In this document: positions 45,260-54,155 of the stretch, piece by piece
Layout: each line of letters begins with the position of its first letter
Numbering within the stretch: the first letter of the stretch is position 1
Origin: Parastagonospora avenae f. sp. tritici 18332-5
Lineage: Eukaryota > Ascomycota > Dothideomycetes > Pleosporales > Phaeosphaeriaceae
NCBI GenBank assembly: GCA_022559985.1
Contig: JAFJTR010000025.1
Coordinates: forward strand, 1-64,000
Reading direction: 5' to 3'
DNA: 64,000 nt
Notes under the pieces: model-generated
What the model saw: the letters and a program-made list of their open reading frames with translations, nothing else
Told to the model about the DNA's origin: nothing
The model's database searches: none
Position numbers and translations under genes: made by a program

Positions 45260-48200
45260 ATGTCATCCAGACTGGAGCTCAGCTCTTTCTGGCTGCCATG
45301 CTTGATCCTGCTCGTCTTCTGGGCCCGCCCCACGGCAGCTTTCGGCGCGGGCAACATTGCCAGCTTGAGTTCTGTCGAAGGACAGAACTGGCGCCATGGA
45401 GACATTGAGGACACACTGCTCACGCTTCTCATTTCCAGCAGGACTGGCAAGAAGTTCAGCAAGATGGACGTGAAGCGCGTCTACTTTGGCAACTGGCTAA
45501 GGGACTACTCGCAGGCTGTCGACGTCGGCACGGTCAAGATGGTGTCTGCCGAGGCCATTCGCATCCTCCTGTGGGTGCTGGGCTTCATGTCCTTTGGCTA
45601 CGGCACGAAGGAATTTGAGGTCACTCGCGACAGGCTGGGCTGCTACAGGCCTGAAGAGCACATCGACAACCCCAAGGTGAGTCTACATGGCCCAATTGGG
45701 TGGAGATGCTGACCGGGCAGGACTACGCCGACAACCTCGATGCCCGTGAATACGATCGCCGCCTGCGTGCACCCGTCGATGAGCGCCGCGAGCTGAGCGT
45801 CGACGAGCGCACCGGCCTGAAGAACTACATCGCTTCGGAGGACCTGGGCATCACAACCTCCGCCGGCATGGTCCGAGACCTCCTGCGCCGCTGCATTGAT
45901 CTCGGCCGTCGCTCGGGTGGACGCGGACCCGACTTCCACGAGGCGCTGCGTCTGCTCGGAACGGCAACACACTGTCTCGAGGACTACTCTGCCCACTCCA
46001 ACTACACTGAGCTCGTCCTGATCGAGCTCGGCGAGCGTGACATCTTTCCACATGTTGGCCGCAATGCGCAGTTCGAGATCCAGGCTGCCCGCAAGCAGGT
46101 CTACCCCATCATTACCGGCACATTCGGTGGTGTCGACTTCCTGCACTCCGTGTGCGGTGAGCTGTCCGACAAGGCTACACAGTCAGAGCTTCAAGAGCTT
46201 GAAGGCGCCATCTCCGACGCCGACAGGAAGAAGAACAAGAGCCAGATCAAGGACCTCCTGAGCCAGCTCCCCGATGGCATCTTTGGTGGTAAGGACCAGG
46301 GTAGCAAGGCCGATGAGCTCGAGAGCAACGCCAGCGCTGCTGCCATGGGCAACATGCATGTTACACCCAAGGAGCCCGAGGCTTTCACCGAGCAGCTTGG
46401 GGAGCTTGTGAAGCAGATCTACCCCATCATGGAGTTCCACGACGAGATCATGATGTCCATCTCCGAGTTCATCGAGAAGATCCCCATCCTGCCCGAGATC
46501 ATTGAGCAGGTCCAGGAACAGGTCACCGTCTTCGTCTTCAGTCTTTTGGCTCCTTACGTCCTGCCCATCATTAGCCAGGTCAAGGCGGAGCTCGAGACTG
46601 GTTCTAGCGAGGTCATTGCCAGCTCGCGCGAGAAGCAACACATTGTCTTCAACGATGACTACTCGACTGATCCCACCCACAGCATGCTGTCCAAGGACCA
46701 TTTCTCCAACATCCTCAACGAGCCGGCTGGCCGCGTTGCTTCTGCCGTCTTGACCTGGGCGGTCCCCCAGATCGTCCAATGCTGGGATGGCCAGGGAGAT
46801 CCCGAGGAGACCATCAGCCGTATCATTGACGGAGTCTTCCATCACCCTGCTGTGCCTCAAGGTCGCGTTCGCGGGTCGGAGCAGTGCCGGTCGATCATGT
46901 TCCAGACCGTTGAGAAGTGGTGGAGAGCTCAGCCCGACCAGGATGACTTGCGCCGCAAGCTGAGTCGTCGTGGTGTTCAGAATGGTGAGAACCACAAGCC
47001 AGGCATGCACGACAAGGGCCACGGATGCGGTAAGCCACTAGGCATGGCCAATGACTTCTCCGGTATCGTCGGCGGCAGTGGCGGTAACCGTCAAGCCCAG
47101 CAGGTTACTCAGCAAGCTGGCAAGCTCGCGAGCGAGGCTGTTGGTGGTGGTGCCCTTGGAGGTCTCGTCGGAGGACTTGTTGGTGGCATTGGTGGCTCCT
47201 TGCTCGGAGACGCTTTCGGTGGCAACGAGAAGAAGTCCAGCAAGAAGGAGAAGTATGGTGACGATGGATCATACACCCAGTCTTATCAAGAGACTGGCCA
47301 TCATCAGGGCTCTTCTCATGGCGACAGCGAGCGCTATGGCCAGGCCTCTTACCAGCAGACCCAGTACCCAGACGGTGGGCGCCGTGAGGAGTACTCTCGC
47401 CGTGAACAGGACGAGCGCGGTGGCTCTTACGGCTACCAGCAAAAGGTAGAGACCTCAAGCTATAGCGGATCCGGCGGATATGAGCGTCGCGAGGAGCGCA
47501 CCGTTCAGAGCGGCAACCAGTGGCAGACTGAAGAGAGACGTGAAGGTGTCGACCGCTCTGGCGATTACTACTCTGAGAACAAGGAGTGAGTTTCATCGTA
47601 TGACCAGTATGGCATCCGCTAACAACACTCCAGACGGCGCGGTAAGTCATCCAAGAAAGACTCCGATGACGACGACTCGGACGACGGCGGCGACTCCTAC
47701 GAGAAGCGCATGAAGAAGGAACGCAAGAAGCGCGAAAAGGAAGAGAAGAAGAAGCACAAGAAGCACGGAAGCGGCGATGACTCGGACGATGCTGACAGGC
47801 GTCGTGCAGGTTCTGGCGACCACGGACGACGCAAGTCTCGCTCTCGCTCACGCTCCCGTGAGCAGCAGCACCGCAGGAAGAAGAGCAAGAGCCCCAGCCC
47901 CAGGCGTGGTGGCTACGGCGAAGAGCGCGGATACCAGAGCCAGCAGCAGTCTTCTTACGGACGTGAGGAGACTTACGGTGGCGAATCTGGTGGCTATGGT
48001 GGTCGTCAAGAATCATCCGGATATGGCCGTGAAGATTCATCCGGATATGGCCGCCAAGAATCCTCTGGCTATGGCCGTGAAGAATCTTCGGGATACGGTC
48101 GCCAGGAGTCTTCAGGCTACGGTCGTCAAGAGCCCTCGGGATATGGCCGCCAAGAGGAAGCCTACGGCGCTCGTGATATGCCCGGTGGCTTTGAAGAAGA

Positions 48201-48300
48201 GTCTTCGGGCTATGGCGGACGTCGCGATGAGGGGGATGAGTATGGCCAGCGCAGGCAGGAAGGCGGGTATGGAGATGAGGGATATGGTAGGAGGTATTAG
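45260..48300 (+). CDS. het-C: HET-C heterokaryon-incompatibility-type protein, 3 exons
   Basis: Exons 45260-45676, 45721-47585 and 47634-48300 encode 982 residues. The signal peptide (MSSRLELSSFWLPCLILLVF, cleavage near AAFG) leads into the conserved HET-C core: FGAGNIASLSSVEGQNWRHGD, VYFGNWLRDYSQAVDVG, a second exon starting DYADNLDAREYD, and THCLEDYSAHSNYTELVL. In Neurospora crassa, allelic het-c differences trigger cell death on hyphal fusion, helped by pin-c. The core region near residues 150-300 carries the specificity there. After the core are a Gly-rich stretch (about 612-640), a basic/acidic segment (DSDDDDSDDGG, then KKEKRK-type runs), an RS-rich part, and 9-residue repeats ending in GYGRRY. 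The second intron (48 bp) removes a TGA at 47586. Whether this locus is polymorphic here cannot be told from one sequence. Confidence 0.93.
48004..48165 (+). repeat. Coding tandem repeat in het-C tail
   Basis: Six or seven 24-27-bp units encode SSGYGR(E/Q)(D/E/Q) repeats. The units differ by synonymous changes, so the protein repeat is kept while DNA diverges. Confidence 0.8.
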
Positions 48301-49181
48301 GGTCTGATGCGGGTGCATAGCCCGGTTTGGTTTGGTCTGGAAGGATTGGGATTAGCTCGTGGGTACCTTGATGAATTACATGAGTGATGGAGATGATGTC
48401 AATTTTGATGAAGTGATGGAAGTGAATTGACGTCAATATTCACATGTGCTCGCTTTTCTTTCTCTTTTGTAGAGTAAATTCACGATTGGACATACTAGGT
48501 CGACGTTTTTGGGAAGATTTATGGGCATGCTGTTTGCCGTGCAGTTGAAAGTCAATTCGAGCGCTTTTCCTCCATGTTAAAGAAATGTCAACTTCAAAGG
48601 CTCAATTTCTGGATTGTATTGCTATTCTTGTGGGGAGACGTATAATATGGTACATGTGTTGGTAGGGCTTTGCACTAGTGCGAAAAGGAAATAATCATAA
48701 CCGCATTGTATTCGATGGATTGGCTTGGATTGATGTGTACGAAGGAGGAGAACTACAGAAGATATAGGCTCAGGGGTTCTAGTCTGAGCGCTGCTCAGGC
48801 GCCACGATCAGTGCGTCCGATCGCGTAGCTCAGATGTTGACGATACTGTGATCCGACAACATGCTTAGTTATCCTAGTCTACGTAAGATGTTTCTTCGTT
48901 CTCTTATGAAGCTGACTCATAAAAGACTACGTCTCATGATGCAAATCACCGATCAGAATCAGAGCCTAGCCAACGCCCTTCTCGAACATATCTCATGTCA
49001 GCTGAGAGAGGAAGGTGCTTGTCTACACAGTGGGGCAACTACACCAAAAGCGGGGTAGTCGCATGATAGTTTCCTCCAACATCGTGACTCGACGGGCGCC
49101 TTGTTTCAAGCTTTTGGGTACATAAAGCTTGAATTGCCTTACATTTGAGCTGAACCTATAGCTTACATTTATTCAAATATC
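48301..49181. other. Intergenic
   Basis: het-C 3' flank and promoter of the aminopeptidase. No gene seen. Confidence 0.6.
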
Positions 49182-50203
49182 ATGGCTGCAGTTACTGGTT
49201 ACGAACACGCCGATGCGTGGGAGCAGGATTGGCTCAAGGTCGACGATACGCATGAGGTGTATTACGAACAATACGGCAAGAAAGACGGGAAGCCAGGTAA
49301 AACAGAATACACACGAGTATAAAGAAAATTGAAAATGACGAAAACACAGTGATCTTCCTCCACGGCGGCCCCGGCGGAAAAACCTCAAAAGCAAACACCC
49401 AATTCTTCAACCCATCACTCTACCGCGTAATCCTCCTCGACCAACGCGGCGCCGGCAAATCCCGTCCCCACGCCTCCACAAAAGACAACACCACCTGGCA
49501 TCTCGTCGCCGACATCGAGAAACTCCGCCAGCATCTGAAGATTCCGAAATGGCACCTCGTCTTCGGCGGCTCCTGGGGCTCCACGCTCGCCCTCGCCTAC
49601 GCGCAAACCCACCCCTCGAGCGTCGGCAGCCTCGTGCTGCGCGGCATCTTCACCGTCCGCGACAAAGAGCTCAATTGGACGAATCAGCCTGGCGGCGCAC
49701 CGTTCCTGTTCCCCGACGCGCACGAAGAAATGCTGAATTTCCTGCCCGAAGCAGAGCGCGCGGATCACATGAATGCGTATCATGACCGCCTGATGTCCGA
49801 TGATCCGGCCATCTCGCACCCCGCCGCCACCGCGTGGAATAAATACGAAATCAACATGTCGACGCTGCGCCTTGATCCCGCGGATCTCGAAAAGCTTTCC
49901 GATCCAGTGTATTTACTCCCACACGCGCGCATGGAGGCGCATTATTTCAAGAATCGCGCGTGGTTGGAAGAAGGACAGTTACTTCGCGCTGAGAATATCG
50001 AGAAGATTAAGCATGTGCCGTGTACGATTGTGCAGGGCAGGTTTGATGTGGTTTGTCCGCCGATTACGGCGTGGGAGTTGCATAAGGCGTGGCCGGAGAG
50101 CAGGTTGGTTTGGGTAAGGGATGCGGGGCATAGTGCGACGGAGCCGGGGACGAAGAGGGAGTTGATTGCGGCGTGTGATGGGTATGCGGGGTTGGAGGTG
50201 TAG
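49182..50203 (+). CDS. Prolyl aminopeptidase (proline iminopeptidase, S33), 2 exons
   Basis: Exons 49182-49296 and 49350-50203 encode 322 residues, normal for the family. It removes N-terminal proline from peptides. Motifs: oxyanion HGGPGG at 43-48, nucleophile Ser113 in GGSWGS, the Asp in QGRFDVVCP and the His in DAGHSATEP, completing the alpha/beta-hydrolase triad. The motif RGIFTVRDKELNW is the cap-domain region typical of prolyl iminopeptidases. There is no signal peptide, so it is cytosolic. The intron (53 bp) joins phase 1 sequence to complete the strand before HGGPGG. Confidence 0.93.
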
Positions 50204-50858
50204 TTGTGCAGGAGGTTATGTGTGGGTTTTGGGACATTGGACTTTTTGCCCCGTTGCATTAGGACTTAGGACTTTGGTATTTGGTGACTTTCGAAAGCAG
50301 CAGAACATTGAGGGGGCAGCGCGGTAGCAAAGGATTGTGTGCTTTGTCTTCCACTTCGTAATCACGATGTTGATGTGGTGATCTTCAAGTGACATGGAGC
50401 CGCAGCCTCGTATGTAGATCGCCGTCTTGGGCTCCTTGCAAGGTGCGTCTTCCGAAGCTGTTACCCTAGTCTACCAGTTTATACTCATCATTTTACTCGC
50501 CTCTATTCCACAACAAATGACCAGTCCTTGATATGGAAAGGAGTGAGCCATTGGAGTCTCGACACATGTTCAATGGCTTCTGCTTTTGTTCATACAACCC
50601 CTTCGGCTATTCCTCATCTCAGTCAAGAAAACTGGAGACGCTAAATCGCGGTCTACCCTGGAAGCGAACGAACTACATGTTTACCCCGCCCCTGACGGGA
50701 GCATCCCGAAGATCGACAGCCAAGACCCTGGGGGCCAGCCCATAAAGACCCGTACTATATGTCCAACAGATCCGACATCTATTTTCCAATTCGAAGACAA
50801 ATGCAAAGCTCGCAATACTGCAATACCCTATTTCTCCAAATCGGGATTTGAATCAATC
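50204..50858. other. Intergenic
   Basis: Region between the two hydrolase genes. The open frame continuing upstream of 50859 (to 50586) is not accepted as coding because it has no family match and includes a leader-like stretch. Confidence 0.5.
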
Positions 50859-51605
50859 ATGGCCTCTACCAAACCAACCCTCCTCTTCGTCCCCGGCGCC
50901 TGGCACAAATCCACCTGCTACACCCCCGTGATCCAATCCCTCAATGCACAAGGCTATGAGACTGCAACCGCAGAACTCGCCTCCGTCGGCGCCGACCCCG
51001 GCATGCAAACCTGGGCCGACGACATCACCAACATCCAAAACGTCCTCGCCCCCCTCGTCGACGCAGGGAAGCGCGTCATCATCATCGCACACAGCTACAG
51101 CTCTCTCCCCGCCGGCGAAGCCATCAAATCCTATTTACTCCGCGAGCGCGTAGCTGCGGGGAAAAAAGGCGGCGTCGTGCACATGGTGTACATATCCGCC
51201 TTCATAATCCCGCCCTCCACCTCCCTCATGGACGCCCTCGGCAACACCGACCTCCCCTGGTTCATCGTGTCCCCCTCCAAACTCACCGTGCAGCCCGCCG
51301 ACCCCGCAACGATTTTCTACAACGACCTACCGCCATCTGTCCAGGAGGAGCAGATCGCACAACTCGCGGTGTTCAGCTATCAGATGTATTTCCAGAAGAC
51401 GACGTGGGCGCCGTGGGAGGAGGTGGGGGCGACGTATGTGTTTTGCACCAGGGATAATGCTATTCCGATACAGGTGCAGGAGGGCATGGTTAAGGGGGCG
51501 GGGGGCAGGTTTAAGGAAGTGAGAGTTGAGGCGGGACATAGTCCGTTTCTGAGTAAAGTAGAGGAGGTGGTGGGGGCGATTGTTGGGGCGGCGGAGAGTG
51601 GGTAG
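50859..51605 (+). CDS. Alpha/beta hydrolase, esterase-like
   Basis: One exon, 248 residues, start MASTKPTLLFVPGAWH. The fold is shown by LLFVPGAWH (oxyanion strand), nucleophile Ser79 in AHSYSS, the Asp in CTRDNAIP and the His in EAGHSPFL. This is the small alpha/beta hydrolase group found alone or in secondary-metabolite clusters and related to plant methyl-esterases. Residues 100-150 form the lid (VYISAFIIPPSTSLMDALG). It follows the prolyl aminopeptidase in the same direction, 655 bp apart, and is probably unrelated to it. Substrate unknown. Confidence 0.85.
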   Translation: MASTKPTLLFVPGAWHKSTCYTPVIQSLNAQGYETATAELASVGADPGMQTWADDITNIQNVLAPLVDAGKRVIIIAHSYSSLPAGEAIKSYLLRERVAAGKKGGVVHMVYISAFIIPPSTSLMDALGNTDLPWFIVSPSKLTVQPADPATIFYNDLPPSVQEEQIAQLAVFSYQMYFQKTTWAPWEEVGATYVFCTRDNAIPIQVQEGMVKGAGGRFKEVRVEAGHSPFLSKVEEVVGAIVGAAESG

Positions 51606-51944
51606 GGGTGTGGGAAGGGTTAAAATGGGGTTGTGGTGCTGTGCTAAGATAGTTCTTGGGCCTTTGTGGGTAGCTGGGATGTTTTGCTAGGCACTGATGG
51701 GAGAGTGATCAAGCACTGTTAAGGCCCTGCTGTGGTTGAATATTTCGCCATGTTTGAATCAAGCATCAGATGCAATAGGAATGTGATCGTAAAATGAGTG
51801 TGACTCTTCTTTCTAAATCCTCTCCTTCCGATATGGGAGTACATTGTCTTAGAAAAAGCTGCTGGTCCCTCCCAAGGCAACTTCCGCTCCGTCACAAATA
51901 GCCCCAATGTTGTCTTGTCTTGGCACTACGCCGAGTACCAAATC
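51606..51944. other. Intergenic
   Basis: Convergent 3' flanks. Nothing supported. Confidence 0.55.
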
Positions 51945-52198
51945 TCACTGCGGACCGCAGTTTCGCTGTCGGAGAAGTTAGATAAGTCGATACTTACCTA
52001 AGTATGTGTGATTTTTCAAATGTCACGTACCAAGTTGTTCTCCCGGCAAGGGTTCCGAACAGCCTCATAGTTGATCGTTTTACAATAGGTGTTTAAGTCG
52101 CCGCCCCTGTAGCAGCATTTGACACACCTCCGCTCCGGACCACTGCCCTGAGTAGCAATGGATACGATAAGAGCAGCGAAGATGATAGCGAGACGTAT
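51945..52198 (-). pseudogene. Small secreted six-cysteine protein gene lacking its ATG, 2 exons
   Basis: Exons (minus) 52198-52031 and 51965-51945 would encode 62 residues: a basic-hydrophobic signal peptide, then a short mature part with six cysteines (one CxxCC cluster, then single Cys, with the sixth supplied by the tiny second exon). The 65-bp intron has a GT donor at 52030, a tctaac branch site and an AG acceptor. Upstream are a TATA box and an A/C/T-rich leader. However, the codon at the expected start (52198-52196, in context ttcacc) reads ATA, and no in-frame ATG occurs before the first Cys. The upstream ATG near 52296 opens only a 30-codon frame in another phase. A single G-to-A change would explain it (C-to-T in CpA on the plus strand). 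Non-ATG initiation cannot be excluded. I call it a start-loss allele of an effector-like protein. Confidence 0.6.
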
Positions 52199-53146
52199 GG
52201 TGAAGATCAGTGGAGGTTTTTGAATTGTTGAGGGTGATAAGTGGATGGTGAAGTGTTGGTGAGTTGGTGAGACTGTGATTGTTGAATGAGAAGAGACATC
52301 TAACGTATTTATATTTAACCTTCAGAGTGCATAGACTGTGTTGATACCAGACTTTTTTACCTCATAATCATCACGATGATTCGGCCGGGCCTTGTGGCAT
52401 CGAAAGCTACGGCTTCACTTCGCAATCATTGCGGTGATACTTGCATTGAGAGCTATGGCATTTGGACTTTGCTAATTCCGGTCCTGTCTGGACTTGCGCG
52501 GTGTTCGGTTTCCTTCGATGGCAGTACTACAGCGTCGCCGGCGTCAAAGACCAACTGTAGACAGTAGAAGAATGCAGGGGTACCCAGATGTTCGGCACGT
52601 CAGAAATAGCAAGCAAGTAAGCTTGATTACGGACATGGCTTGTTTCCACAGGTATGAGAGATGCATTTTGCCGGTCTCGACCAGGGTTTGAGAGGCGGTA
52701 CATTGGAAGCTTGCTCAACGCAAGCGCCAACCTAGCGCATAGAAGGGTTCTCGAATGGGCATATAGAAGCGCGAAGAGACTGTAGATCTTCCTTGTTCTA
52801 GATAAGGACATACTGTCTATATTGAAAAGCATAAGTTGACTTACTGATTTTGGGCTTCTATTTGGAACCTCAAGATACGACCAAAGACTTGCCTTACTCA
52901 ATCTGTTGGGAGAAATGGGCGCCAGGAGCAATCACTGCTTACGGCGAATAACTCCAATAATACTCTCTCCATCACTATCACATGTAGGCGATACCTAGCA
53001 AACGCTGCTAACCCGCCTGTTAGTGGTCTGCCATGTAGCCCTTTTAATATAATTTCACCCACTAACACTCATCCTAGTATCGCCAAGCCATTTTAACACC
53101 AGAGACTTGTATAGACTTCCGGGCACATGGCCGCAAGAATATTTTA
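52199..53146. other. Intergenic, partly promoter of the six-cysteine gene
   Basis: Beyond the TATA and leader no gene is seen. The rest may hold decayed sequence but nothing recognizable. Confidence 0.5.
52306..52313 (-). promoter_or_regulatory. TATA box of the six-cysteine protein gene
   Basis: On the minus strand TATAAATA occupies 52313-52306, about 108 bases before the lost start codon, followed by a leader lacking G-rich runs. Confidence 0.55.
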
Positions 53147-53743
53147 ATGCCACAGCACTGCTTTAAGGTTCCTTATCCAAAACGGCACATTATCTTCCTC
53201 TGGGTTGGCTTTCCAATTATCTGTAGGCTGGGGCAAGGAGACACTGAGCTACTACGTGCACGCAGTCCGGACAATATACCCCGACGAAGAGATTACCATT
53301 TCGTACATTTTCAACGAGTAAAATCGGGCGAGGCGTTTGAAGGAGCTCAGCGATTGGAAGTTCATCTGCGCTTGTTCGGCGCGGCTCACCCGGCTTTTAT
53401 AGCTGAGTCTGATCAGCGCATTACACAGATCCATGACCAGGACTGGGAAATGGTCAACTGGATACATGATGATAGTAAGGCTACGTCTGAGATGGTGGAA
53501 ACGTTTATCTCGCTTTACCGGCAAAAGAATCTGCATGCAGGCATAGGCAGAGCGTACAAGCATGCTGTTGAAGTCTACAGCGGCAACGGCAAGAAGTTTG
53601 AGGTAATCAAGTATGCTAGGCTGGCTGTAGGAATTTTGCACTTGTCTAAGGGATTCAGCCATCCTGACATTAAGATGAAGAAGGAGATGGCTAGTAATCC
53701 TGAGACGCGCCTGGGCTGGAATACAAAGGCAAGACAAGCGTAG
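53147..53743 (+). pseudogene. SET-domain protein relic
   Basis: In one frame the end of a SET domain is plain: YVHAVRTIYPDEEITISYIF near 53254-53316. It is followed by TAA at 53319, then in the same frame RARRLKELSDWKFICACSA, a post-SET-like start, to TAG at 53400. The downstream sequence becomes coding-like in a different frame (WEMVNWIHDDSKATSEMVET to RLGWNTKARQA, stop at 53741-53743), so there is a frameshift between about 53380 and 53403. The 5' part of the SET domain is unrecognizable. This fits a decayed SET-domain protein (Smyd-like group with C-terminal helical repeats). No functional product is expected. The TAA could derive from CAA. Confidence 0.75.
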
Positions 53744-54155
53744 TCGACAGGCTTTAGCATATGCTGTACAAGTTCTATTAGTTCGTCCACAAACTGAAAG
53801 TGGGAGGTTGTTCAGTCTACGATATCCCCATTGCTTGGGTCTCTTAGTTTAAGTTTTTGTGAATTGCTCGTCGTACAGGTTTGTAGCATACAAAGCCTAA
53901 CCCTAGTCGCCAAATTTCTCTATATATCTAGTTGCGAAGACAACAATCACGAGGAAGATGATATCTAGCCTCCGAACCATCCAGATTGAGAAATCTTAGC
54001 CCAATTGAGAGCGCTTTCCAGTCAAAGCTACTACTGGAGCGCCATTCATCTTCATTCCCAGAGGAGACGGACTAATCAAATGTCCCTCGCCATTATGACA
54101 CACTTCAACAACGAAAACATACCACTTGTTACAGGGTCTTATCACTCCAATCCAT
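53744..54155. other. Intergenic
   Basis: Lies between the SET relic and the 3' end of the HET gene. AT-rich, nothing supported. Confidence 0.55.

Noticed and set aside
50586..50858. Upstream extension of the alpha/beta hydrolase frame
   Set aside because: No homology-like features; the family normally starts just before the LLFVPGAWH strand, matching ATG 50859.
53896..53906. Telomere-like cctaaccctag
   Set aside because: A single unit without tandem repetition.
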